Shown here piece after piece: positions 1 to 10,669 of a stretch of DNA of 64,000 bases; positions within the stretch are counted from its first letter, which is position 1; each line of letters starts with the position of its first letter. The notes beneath the pieces are model-generated. The model had not been told where the DNA came from and did not search any database. It was given only the letters and a program-made list of their open reading frames with translations. The stretch lies in the NCBI GenBank assembly GCA_019633425.1, contig WSUB01000063.1:124001-188000 (forward strand), read 5' to 3'. The translations under genes were made by a program, and so were the position numbers. The stretch is from Tulasnella sp. 424. Taxonomy: Eukaryota > Basidiomycota > Agaricomycetes > Cantharellales > Tulasnellaceae.

Positions 1-644
1 CCGGCAGATACTACAGGGGAAGACCCTAGACTTCGAAGACCTAATAGATGTCTTGACACTCAAGCCGCAGGATGAGCAGCTCATAAATGGATTTTGGGAC
101 GCCATAGCGGCGCTCAACAAGTCAAAAGTCAGATACTGCGTGTATGACTCCTTCGAGCGCTCATTGATAGGATCCTTTACTCTCGAACAGCACGCACTGC
201 AAGCAGGACGTGTCAAAAGCGCCCTTTCAACGATCTGGCGGCGGTTGTTGCTAAATGTTGAGTGAGTATCTCCCGAACACTTGTGCGGAACGATTCTGAT
301 TGGCTTCCAGCTGGCGGACGGTTCGCCCTGGCCAGGGTATGTATGATAGCGATGTCAGCACAGCACTTCGCGGGACCATCGTCTTCCAACTCATGCACGA
401 AATGATGGACCGACCGGATTGCAAGCACGCATGGCTTCGCCCACAAGACGCTTTGTTGATCCCCACGATGTCAGAAATCTCGGCGCGTTTCCCACAATTT
501 AGCGACGCTCAAGCACAAGCCTTAGCCCAAGACTATCTAGAAGAGCAGGAGAACCTACAGATGGCCATAGATACTCTGGGGTTGGAAGAGCTGTATGACG
601 CTACGTATCGAGAGGCCCAACTGGCTTCGAGCGAAGGGAGGTAA
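1..644 (+). CDS. NUP133: Nup133-like nucleoporin, C-terminal part (gene truncated by window start)
   Basis: This is the 3' end of a gene that begins before the window. Three exons are visible: up to 139, 191-261 and 311-644. The 140-190 intron is 51 nt, in frame and without a stop, so it is easily read through by mistake. The spliced product contains LDFEDLIDVLTLKP, then STIWRRLLLNVDWRTV, then RPQDALLIPTMSEISARFP, and ends in an acidic helix near LEEQENLQMAID. This order (a 'DLLTLK' helix, an 'IWRR...DW' helix pair, a P-x-x-AL segment, terminal helices) is what I know from the C-terminal helical domain of Nup133, a Y-complex scaffold subunit of the nuclear pore. The family call rests on remembered pattern, with no alignment. 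The gene is convergent with the RhoGEF gene. Confidence 0.68.
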
Positions 645-965
645 AATATTGTTGGATTGTATATATATGGTATCCTGGGTGTGAAAAAAGCCGGTTCACA
701 TCGAATTGAGAGGGATCGTCAGAAGAGGTGAAAAGAAACTCATAACTAGAGACAGTGTAAAGGAAACGAAGAAAAAGAACGAGAGGATCCGAATGCAATG
801 CAACACAAATGAGATGGAGATGTAAGTTAAATCAAAAGAGAAGGGAACAAGGAGAGTGGTGGTGAAAAGAAAATTCCACAAGCAAGAAAAATCATAATCA
901 TATCTAGAACCGATTGACCGAAGGATCGATCCAGACGACCTATGGGTCAGGATGTCAGGCGCTTA
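645..965. other. Convergent 3' intergenic region
   Basis: This AT-richer stretch lies between the stop codons of the nucleoporin (+) and RhoGEF (-) genes. It should hold both 3' UTRs and polyadenylation sites. I see no coding signal in it. Confidence 0.6.
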
Positions 966-3900
966 TTACGCCACAGCCTGCAGGGCACGCACCCCAGAGT
1001 CTTCCGTTGGGGCAGGGGACGCCGCTTTGAGTCGTGCTGCGGCAGCACTGCTAGTTGATGTAATGGATTGATCGCGGACGCGTCTTACTCCTCCAGGCGC
1101 CGATGGTGATGACGTTTTGGAATTCCATGCAGGTTTGCGACTCCCTACGCTGGTTGTGGTGTCGTCGACGGATGCAGCTGCTGTTCGTCGAGAGCCGGAT
1201 GCAGAGGACGTTGAAATCCCCCGACGAGCAGAGGACTTTAGCGAGTTGGGAAGATCGTCATCGGCTTCCGAGTTGCGCAGTCTGTGGCCAAATTTTGCTT
1301 TTGCCGCAGGCTGGGGAGAGTCGGACTTTGTGTATGAGGATGAGTAGTTAGGAACACTGAGTAGATCTACACCCACCTCTGGACGGAGATAGGCCGTTGG
1401 CGCGAGCGAACTCCTCTTGCCAGGCGTCGATGATTGCCTCTGGGCTACAGCGCGGGCTTGAGCCTTGGCAGCTGCCACCGGATCGACAGTGATCTTGTCG
1501 GCACCCCAGTATGAGAAGCTCATCTTGCTCTTGCGATCTGAATCGTCCGAATCATTTCCATCTTCATCATCTGTGTCGCCGCTCTTGACTGGCTCAATTG
1601 CGACAACCCCTGAAGACCGAGAACGGCTGATGCTGAAAGAAGTGAATAAGGATCGTTAGTCCTTATTCTTGGCCCGCTCAAAAGAACACTTACTCCTCCA
1701 TGGAGACCATCCCTGGTCGAGATCTAGGCGCGTTACCGATTACCCAAGTCTCGATCTAGTGGAGCATAGGTTAGTATGGAGAAGGGGATGGTGAAGAATC
1801 AAACTTGCCTTGATGAATTTGTACAGATTGCGGGGTTTTAGTTGAGAGGCTCTCCTTCCAGTTGTCGCGTATTTTGCCTTCCCTGCCCCCAAATCAGGCA
1901 TAGAGCTGGTTCGCGAATTGGCAGGACCGGTCGCAAGCGGCAAGCTGGTGGTACCAGTCCTCTGGCATCGTAAAACGACGTCGTTGAACCGAACGAGCCA
2001 CAGATCATGCTTCCCGCCCACGCCATTTTTGCCACCCGTTTGACCGAGGACGTCGCTCAACCGCTTGAACGACGCCTTTGCCCGCACATTTTTGCCTGAA
2101 GCGGACGAGGTGGAAATTTGGCTCATGATCATCGATTGCTTGCCTCCGGCTTCGCCCGGGTCCACTCCAATGATCGGCTTTTCTTCGACCAGGACTCGAG
2201 AAGGTTTGGGCACCGCGAGGAGCTGATAGTACACAAATATAAGCATGGCTCGAGGTTATGGGACAGAAGGAAATCGTACCTTGACTTTCTCCAGCCCATC
2301 AATACGCGCGAAGACGTCCCGGGTCTGATCTCTCTCCTCCTTCTGGATCTTCTCGTCCTCGATGCTCCTCACGATCCTCTCCACCTCGCCAACCATCTCC
2401 AGCGTGGCCTCGTACTCGAAGGTCGAAGGGTCGGTGTGGAACAGGAGATTTTGGAACATGAGAGGGTATTTGAGTAGTCTCTGGAACGGTTTTGAGAGGG
2501 ATATCGCGAGGCCGGTTTCACCCTTGTCGGACGCAATTTCTTCGAGTCGCTGTAAATTCGATCGATGAGTGTATGTCGCCATGATTATATCATGCTATAT
2601 GCGTACCTTGAACAGTCGGCAGACCTTTGCCCAATCAGCGGCTCCTTGATTCTTGGGCTTTTTCGATGTCTCGGGTGTCAACAAGGCATTATCAACCTCC
2701 TCCAATGCCCTCTCCAGGTGCAACACGTACGTCGCATACCCCTTAAGTATATTCGACTAAAAAACAATTATGTATGAGATTCGTCAGTGAGCGAACGAAA
2801 ATGGAAGTGCGAACAAGCAACTCACGTTCGCTATGAAAACATCCGCTAAGCTTCTGACGAGCGGGTATTGCTCTTCATAACGCTTCCTCAACCCTTCGCA
2901 CAATGTCATATGACCTTTTAAGCTTTCCTCCAGGACTTCCAGACATATTCGAAGGTCAGGAGGTAGCAGGTGTGTTGGTATGGCTAAACCTTCGATGCCT
3001 TCATTCACCATCAAGCTCGACGAACCCTCCAGAATCGGGGGTTCCTTCGACAGTTTCCGATTCCCGAACATCTTTGACGCCGTACTCGCCACAGCAGTAG
3101 ATGAACCCCATCTCTTTGTATCACTGGTGCGCACAGACATGCTCGTCGCAGCACCCTCCCGAATCGTTTCTGATCCTTCAAGAAGAGACTGGCGACTGGA
3201 CGTTGCACCTTGCGCCACAGGGTTGCGCCCCGGGGGTGGCAAAGATTGGTGCGATCTCGATGGGATAGGAGCTGCACTCGAACGAGTCGATCCGCTGATC
3301 TTGCCCTTCGAACCGGTTGCACCTGATTTGCCATACGGAGAGTTTGCTCCAGTAACCGGTGGGCTCTTCCCCGAGTTACCGCTCCCTAGTCGGACGCGGT
3401 CCTTGAATGCTCCTTTCAGACCTCCTAGATACGTCCCAGTGCTACCCAGCCGGTGAAGCTTGTCGTCACCCTCATCTTCTCCACTGCCGATGGACCCCGC
3501 ATCATCCTGCATTCGCGACCTGGGCCCTTCACTGGCGGTTCGTTGTCTCGAGTACCCAACAGTGCCGATTCCAGCAACGTTTTCTCCGGGAGGCTTCTGT
3601 CCGGGTGTCGGAGATGCCAAGAATCTTGACGCTATGGGCAAATGTTCTATGGATTCCGTTGGTGACGCAGCTCGGAAGAAAGGATCATCGGAAGCGAAAG
3701 GAGGTGGAGAAGTTGCGTATGGATGAAGTAATGGGTCGATGAAGGTCTCTTTCAGTTTGATTAGGTCGGAAACGTATCTGTATAACACGAAGATGTGGGA
3801 GAAAATAGTCAGTTACACGTGCATCGATGATAGCATGGAATGCAAATATCGATTGAGTTGACACTGGAGGGGAGAGGACTGGAAACCCGGAAAGAGTACC

Positions 3901-5199
3901 GGGACACGAGGCAGGTGGCGGGACCAGAAATATACGAATGTGAACTGTAACGACGCACCTTTGCTCGCTGGTGACAATTTCCCAGAGCACTTCCTGGCGC
4001 GTCCGTTCCCGGGGACCCAAGTTACTGACCAAGTCCTCCTCGGCTGCTTCACTCCAGCTGGACGGGGGTTGGATAGTCGTACTCCTTCCGGACAAATAGC
4101 TGTACGGCGTCCCGCTACGGAAGGAGACTGTGGACTGAGCGAAGTCCTGCCGCGACTGACTACGAGCGGGTGCTGAATGAGGTACCGGTGTCCCAACCGC
4201 ACGAGTGCTGTAAGTAGGAGATGTGACCCCGCGTGGGCCGGGTGCAGAAGAGGGGGACGACTTGGACGTGCTGGCTTTTGCGGGCAAGTTGGTCGTTGAC
4301 GATCGACCTGAAGGGGTAGTAACAGTAGCGCCGCCCTTTAGTGTTAAACTAGCTGTAGAATCCGTACTCTCAGCCAACGCACTTGCGTCTTTGCTGGTGG
4401 GACCCGAGATTGATTTGGACACGGAGCTCGTTTGTTGATGCCCAGGTGGAGGTGGAGACGTCGGATTGCTACCCCCGCCATTATCAGAATTGAGATCTGC
4501 GACCATATCCGGCAAGGCAGTCGATATGGAAAGACCGCCCGGTGTTGGAGGGGGAGAGATAAAGGCGACTTTCTTGGGCCCTGTCCCGCCTTGTGCAGCT
4601 GAAGCCGGGTTTTGGGTCTGAGTTGCACCAGCTGAACTGCCACCTGTGATGGACGTATCGTCGGTGGTCATTGAGTTGAGTTGGGACGACGTGGACTGGC
4701 TCTGCTTGGACAATGTACTGCGACCTTGTGAATCCGGGTCTCCTCGTGCACGACTACCTCCGACCCTGGGTGTAACCGGGGACGGGGAGAGGTTGCTCGA
4801 ACGATTTCCCTCCTGTGATCTTCGGTTCCCGGACGAGGACTCGTCTTTGAGCATCGAAAGTGCCATTGGTGAGAGGGGAGGCAAAGGCTTTTGCATGGAT
4901 ATATCGAGTTGGGACTGCGGTCTCGACGTACTGTTGGAAGGGGGGTTGCTGTTGTTGGTCTTGTTGTGAGCAGACAAGGCTCGTGTGATAGCGTTATGCT
5001 GCTGGGGACCACTTGTACGGTCTGAGAGTAAAGCGGGATCGGCAAAGAAGTCGTCTCCTTGCTTGAAAGGTGGTGGGATTACTGGAAGCAAAGTCGGTGA
5101 TGGTTTCTCCAACGGCCTATCAGCCGGCTTTTCCTTGTCGAGCCGGCTCTCTCTGCTGTCCTTCTCCTTTGACCTTAAACGATGGAGGAAGGCTTTCAT
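966..5199 (-). CDS. Dbl-homology (DH-PH) Rho guanine nucleotide exchange factor
   Basis: Exons (minus strand) are 5199-3959, 3777-2826, 2756-2607, 2549-2280, 2222-1809, 1755-1694 and 1632-966, giving 1251 codons. Residues 1 to about 395 are Ser/Pro/Thr-rich and probably disordered. The DH domain starts near residue 400 with TRQEVLWEIVTSEQRYVSDL, is interrupted by a low-complexity insert of about 240 residues, and resumes with LLPPDLRICLEVLEES. It continues to the diagnostic helix SLSKPFQRLLKYPLMFQNLL. A PH domain follows (about 880-1010, KHDLWLVRFNDVVLRC). The C-terminus is basic and serine-rich. DH-PH proteins load GTP onto Rho/Cdc42 GTPases in polarity and wall synthesis. No CH or PB1 domain is seen, so it is not a Cdc24 orthologue. 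The intron at 1756-1808 has a GC donor. A further in-frame 51-nt intron inside the last exon is possible but unresolved. Confidence 0.9.
1756..1808 (-). other. Non-canonical GC-AG intron in the RhoGEF gene
   Basis: On the minus strand the exon ends CATCAAG and the intron begins GCAAGT. It holds a CTAAC branch-point-like site and ends CACTAG. Removing these 53 nt joins LYKFIK to IETWVIGN in frame. No in-frame GT donor is available at that point. GCAAGT after AAG is the usual form of rare GC-AG introns. Confidence 0.8.
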
Positions 5200-6366
5200 T
5201 GTTGAAGTGGTTGATGGGTGGCCAGACTGGGCGGGGGGTGAAAGGTGTAGGTCGGCGAAAGAAATTGGCTGGTCAGGCGAGAAATGGGATCAAGGCTTTT
5301 TTGCCGGAGAAATCTCCCGAGTGCGTTTGGTGGGATAAATGGGAATTATTATGGTGTACAGATGAAGAAAGGGTAGTAGCCGTCGGGGCGGGCGGTGGAG
5401 GGAAGGGGAAGGGAAGGAGGGGCAGAGGGAGAGGTGGTGGTAGAGCAGAGACGTTTCGATGATGGCACCGCAAATTGAGAGGGTCACAACGACAAGACCC
5501 ACTTTCCCCGTTCCTCCGTCTCCGTCCCGTACATCTCCGCACCTCTCCCCCGTCCTCCCCGACAAGAGCGCTCACCACCTAGTGCTTGCTGGACAGCCTG
5601 GCAGTGTCCACGTCCACCGAGCTGGCCTTTTTTCGTCAGTCCAGCTCGCGATTTACACCACGTGATCATTTCGTCGGCTTCTTCCTTTCAGCGCCTCTTC
5701 TGCATCTTGACGCCCCTCAACTACGGTCTGTGCAACTCTCGACCTCTTTCTATCTATGTACGCATCCGCGACCTTCTGGAACGAATCTCAAGGACTTTGA
5801 CAGACAATTTAGGCAGACAAGGCATTGTGATTCATTGATACCCCTCTGCCGCGCCGGGCCTGGTCCTCGTTGCACGCTCCCTCCCGGCACATATCGCCTA
5901 GCCCCCGACAGGAGCACCCACGCTAGAATCCAAACTCAGAACTCTTATTTTGATGATTAAAGTCTCTGACCACAATTCCAACACATTTTGTTGCGTGCAT
6001 ATATACCGATTTCAGTCAACGTAACCCATACAGCCAGTAAAAGGAAAACTGTGTATTTCAGTCTTCGCACTATCTCGTTCATCACTGTGTCCATCGGACC
6101 TTCCGATGTTGGACCTCGTGTTTACCACGTTGCATCACAGAGCGTGAGGCGCGGACACGCTAACTCAGAGAACCGCCCGAAGAGGACGGAGCGCGAGAGA
6201 GGACACCGAAAAGCCAAAATAACAGCATCCTCGCGGCGCCACACGCGTCCCGCCTCCTCCCTCGCAATCCTCCCGAAACGTTCGGGTCTATCGGAATGCT
6301 TTCGCATTTGTGGATTGAATACAACTGCGGGGTTCTACAAGCTAACCGACCCACAAAGGGGCCTAT
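5200..6366. other. Intergenic region upstream of the RhoGEF gene
   Basis: These 1.17 kb lie between the RhoGEF start (5199, -) and the HPM1 stop (6367, -). The part next to RhoGEF is rich in purines on the plus strand, so pyrimidine-rich on the coding strand, as is common in fungal promoters. Short open frames occur on both strands, but none has recognisable protein character or splice logic. I see no gene in it. Confidence 0.5.
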
Positions 6367-7786
6367 CTAAGGGAACGTAACGCGGAGAATCTGACGACCC
6401 ACGCCATGCGTCACCTCCCAGACAACCTCTGTTTCCCCATCTTCCTCTTCAACCGACCGACCGAATTCTTTCACACCGCCTCCAACTCCAAAGTATAAGA
6501 CTTTTGCCGCGACAAAGATAACTGGCGGGATTTGCCGGAGCCCCCCAACATTGTCCCTGCTTCGCTTCATCACTGAGATCAGAGACGGTACGCTCGCTGT
6601 GTTGTATATTGTCTCCGAAGTTAGTATAAAGTCGATTTCACTCAGTGTCGATGTGAAAACAAAGTTGGACCATGCTCCAGAGATAAAGCGGAGGGTGATG
6701 TTGTGAAGGCGCAGTGAGGCTTTGAAGGTTTCGAGTAACGCCTCGTCAATGATCACATCCCCTGGTTCCACCACTCTCGCCGTGTGACCTTCCATTGGCG
6801 TATCTCCCTCCTGAGCTGTGTCGGTGTTTTCCCTGCGGTTCACCATAAACGACGACAAGTCTATCCGCAGCGAAGGGAAGCCATCAGCCATCTCCGGCAG
6901 AGCTGCGCCAGTTGACAAGCCTCACACCATGTCAAGAAGATATTCGGGAGCGTGACCAGCTGCAGGACAGACGTGTTGAAATCTTGCAGGCAAAGCACGG
7001 TGGGCTCCAGGACTGCCCCATCCGCTGGTATGGGCCTTGCTAGGAGACGCTCCACCAAATACATACTTGGCAACGCCGTTCCACATCCGAGCTACAATCG
7101 AGATTGCAATAGAGGAACCGGAACTTAGCGTCTCCGAGCGAGGGTAACCGACTTATCCGCGAAAGCATAAAACCCACCTCCAACACAGACTTTCCGGAGA
7201 TCCCACTTGTTCCCTGTGCCTCCATATACGTTATTAGGTCTAGGCTGCATTCCCAGGTTTTCAAACCGCCTTCGTAAACTCCCGGTACGAGGTCTGAAGG
7301 GGCGGCGACAAAGTCATTTACTTGGCCTTCCAATGCCGCTTTAGACGCGGCATTGTCCGTCGCCATGTCAGCACCTCCGATCATCGCATTGTCTTCATTG
7401 TTTTCGTCCTGTTGCGTGGCAATTAATTGAAACCGCGCGTCGAAAAGGTCTCGTCGAAGGAGTGTGATGGTGCCACCGGATGCGAGGGGGACGGTGAGGG
7501 GTGAGTAGGATATCTTCGGTGGAAGGGTCGATAACTATGTAGGTATTAATTAGATAGATTCAAAGTCAGCCTTGCGTGATCCTGAGGTTCGAGGATGTCT
7601 TACCAAGTCCTCGAGGCTGAACTCGCGGAAAGCCCCTGCACTCCTCTCCTTGCCTTGCTCCAAAGGGTCGCCAGCCCCTCCAGCGTCTTTATGATAGCCA
7701 CTCATATCTGTAGCACGATTTTCGTCCGTTTGTGATTCTTCATCGAGTTCCAAGTCATCTTGATTGTCGAAGTCGAACTTGAACAT
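6367..7786 (-). CDS. HPM1: Protein-histidine N-methyltransferase (HPM1/METTL18 family)
   Basis: Exons are 7786-7604, 7534-7178, 7091-6926 and 6860-6367, giving 399 aa. The N-terminus MFKFDFD is acidic. The family signature VYEGGLKTWECSLDLITYME precedes the SAM-binding loop SVLELGCGTALPS, then LQDFNTSVLQLVTLPNIFLT, the post-motif ISEIDFILTSETIYN-like strand (seen as LSEIDFILTSETIYN) and the C-terminal AAKVLYFGVGGG. In yeast and human, members methylate one histidine of ribosomal protein RPL3 and tune ribosome assembly and elongation. The third intron (6861-6925, 65 nt) must be removed to keep frame and restores the family's LTWY join. The gene is divergent from GPI1 across 115 bp. Start choice: first ATG, with a typical acidic head. 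Confidence 0.92.
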
Positions 7787-7901
7787 TTCGCGAGAGCAAG
7801 CTCGTGATTGGAGACGAGAATCCCGTCATCGCCGTGGCATGCCAGACAGCCACGCGTAACAATTCAAACATTCACCTGCCCGACCGAATGTCTCTTCGTG
7901 G
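7787..7901. promoter_or_regulatory. Compact bidirectional promoter of HPM1 and GPI1
   Basis: Only 115 bp separate the two divergent start codons. Both 5' UTRs and both core promoters must lie here or overlap the coding regions. No TATA box is evident. A short out-of-frame ATG at 7888 (stop after five codons) precedes the chosen GPI1 start. Confidence 0.6.
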
Positions 7902-10443
7902 ATGACTATCATCTCTATTTTCTGGCCTGCGGATGTTAAACTTAAAGCCCAAAGAACCATTTTCTATGGCTGGTGGACCGAAGATGCTATAGTGGTTGCT
8001 GGCATATTGGAGTTTGAAAAGGACCGGGTAAGCTGAAAACCCACATCGAGGTCTTCCAAACTTGACAGCACTTCGATACGCAGGGTCTGGCCCAGGAGAA
8101 ACTAGAGCGAGTCGTAAAATCCAGCAGTCCTATTACCCAGGAACTGTTGACGCTTTCAGGAGAACCCCCCGGACTTTTGGGATTTTGCGATGGCGCAGCT
8201 CCCGCTACCAGAATCCCAACTATCCAACTCTTCAACCCCAAAATACCTGAGTGTGTCTATCATAAATGCTTTTACCATACACATAGCTGACGTTGAAACC
8301 CCCCGTCCAATCAGCAATCATGAGCGAATTGTCCTATACAAGCGTCCACAGATTTCGGGGCATCACTTCTTTACACTCCACCCGCTTCACCTCGACATTA
8401 CCGACCCCAACCGAAAGAAAGATGAAGCTGATACCGCCTCGGACCTCAACCGCGTTCTCAGCGACAGGATGAACCTTCTTGCCGAGCTTGACTATACTCG
8501 GTCAGCTGTCGAGTCCAAGTCTCTGCAGCCCGTCATTAACCAGGTAGATGTGCTTTTCCGATACTCATTGTCATGTACATCTAACGCCTTGATTAGCTCA
8601 ACGTAGCGTACGAGATTGATCGGCTTTTGAAAGCTCCGTCTGTATATGGCGGTTTCGGGCTGCTTGGAAACGCCATATCAACGTTGAGAGACATCTTCAG
8701 GCTTACAAAGCCTTTGTGGATCCCTTTACGTTCAGTTGGGCGCTTCACTCAGGGCATATGCAACCTCAGCGTTCTCGGTCTGGGAGACACCAAGGACATC
8801 TCCGCTACTCGTAAGTCAAATTTCAGATTAAAAGAGCCCCGAAGGACAGCTTGTAGAGTAAAGTACACAGTCCAGCAGGTTGATACGCGCATGGAACAAG
8901 CTACTATTTTACCTTCGCAAGTTCATCTCATACAGCAACGGAGCCGGAAGAACATTGCGTACTCTTCTGTCCAGTATATAAGGTAAATTATTTCGAGTTG
9001 CGCGCAGAACGGCCTCTGGGATTGATCGCTTTTACACCTCATCATGCTAGCTTCTACAACTGCATTTGGCTTATTTTAAACGACGTAATTATCGGGACTA
9101 CTGTAGGACTCTTTTTACTGGAGAATAGCGACCTACTGGGGATCAAGCTGGCGGAGTTGGCAAGAGTACGAGTCTTCAACTGGGAGTTTTTATGTGGGTT
9201 TCGTGTTGATTGGGCCCGTTTTTCCAGACGTATACGGTCGGCACGCTCAGGGAAACACTCATTTGGCTAGACAACTGGCCAGTGGGACTGAAACTCAATA
9301 CAGAGCTCAGCCGTGCATTTTGTCTCCTTTTCGTGGGTTTGACCGACTTATGGAGCAGTAAGTTGCGTTCATCAGCCTAGGTCATGTTTCTCTGACACGT
9401 CGGTCTCCCTTTCAGATGCGCTCGAGACCATCGTGCCTCGGTTTCCGCTCTTGATTGCTCTACTGGGTATGAGCGGCCGCCTCGGACTCACCGTGATCCT
9501 GTCCATCATATCGGATGCTCTGAGTCTGTTAACTGTACATGTTTACTGTGGCTATCTGGTCGCCACTGCCATTTTCAGTCAGATACTTTCGGTCTTCGGG
9601 TCCTTATGGAGGCTCTTTCGAGGTGAGAGCTAAAAAGACTCTTTCTGGGGTTCCAAATACTTAGTTGCCGACCGTCAGGAAAACGCCGAAACGTCCTCCG
9701 CAACAGAACGGATTACTGGGACTACGACCTAGATCAACTACTTCTTGGCACGATCTTGTTTACTCTGCTCGCATTTCTATTTCCTACCGTGCTGGTCTAT
9801 TATGCGTTGTTCGCACTGGTATGTTCGCAGGTGGAAGGTGCCTCCATCTTTCTAACGATCGTTTTAATAGGCCCGAGTCTCGATTATACTAGCACACGCG
9901 AGTCTTGAAACCTGCCTGGCTTTCTTGAACCACTTCCCACTTTTCGCGATGATGCTTCGGCTGAAAGATCCATCTCGTCTCCCAGGTATGTCTCCAGGAC
10001 GCTCGCAGGCACTCCATTCTTTTCGTCACTGATGTCACTGCAATAGGTGGTATATACTTCGACTGCTCCAATATAGCAAGCGGCCACATTGAGCTAAAGG
10101 TACGGGTGCGAGAACTCCCGACTCGTCGGCAGTCGTTCAATAGTTTCTCTTCCGTCAGAACCAACCAATTAGCTTCGGAAGATTATTTTCCCAGCACGGT
10201 TAGTACGCGTCCGATGACCACTAAGAGCTCCCCGATCTAACTGCTGCTTCTGTGGATTCAGTTCGAGTCTGGTCGAAACTCGCAGCGCACTACGACCCGC
10301 GACGCCTTCTCCGCTGTCTATTCACGGGGGCCTTTATCACGCCTATCCAACGTTACAAAATTCGCTACGCCATGATTTCTCAGACAATGAACCCGTCGGA
10401 GGCTCACGGCTCTAATCCTGAAAGCAAGACCAAGGTTGAATGA
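7902..10443 (+). CDS. GPI1: GPI1/PIG-Q subunit of GPI-N-acetylglucosaminyltransferase
   Basis: Thirteen exons: 7902-8027, 8084-8252, 8287-8543, 8597-8810, 8871-8982, 9051-9165, 9228-9357, 9416-9622, 9679-9818, 9871-9985, 10047-10099, 10159-10198, 10262-10443. They sum to 1860 nt (619 aa). The product starts MTIISIFWPADVKLKAQ-like (seen as MTIISIFWPADVK after ATG ACT ATC), and has FYNCIWLILNDVIIG, then several hydrophobic helices, then DYDLDQLLLGTILFTLL and FPTVLVYYALFAL, all typical of GPI1. The enzyme complex in the ER membrane transfers GlcNAc from UDP-GlcNAc to phosphatidylinositol, the first step of GPI-anchor synthesis. GPI1 stabilises the complex; catalysis is by PIG-A/Gpi3. The first ATG at 7902 is preferred because it gives the conserved N-terminus. 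Confidence 0.93.
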
Positions 10444-10669
10444 AGATTGGAGTCACGTAGCAGGTCATGCGCACGTAGTTGGAAGATGTTCACTTTAGTT
10501 GCTCCAATGGAGTCGAGTTGGAACAAGTTAGAGTATATAACTTCATGTACAGCTCTCAGGCTGCCCCGGTGAAGACGAGGAGGGCGTCGAAACCCAAACC
10601 GTGCAAACGGATATAGGACGGGCTTCCGAGTTCGCGCTCTGTTCTATCACCACCACAGAGCAAAGTCCG

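Noticed and set aside
1379..1445. Alternative frame of the RhoGEF last exon reading EAIIDAWQEEFARANG, suggesting a frameshift
   Set aside because: No intron or plausible indel connects this frame to the flanking coding frame, and the main frame stays open with a family-like YTKSDSPQPAAKAKFGHRLR stretch after it. I treat it as chance.
5586..6380. Open frames of 124 and 130 codons between RhoGEF and HPM1
   Set aside because: Composition is like random GC-rich DNA; no start context, no family motif, no splice continuation.
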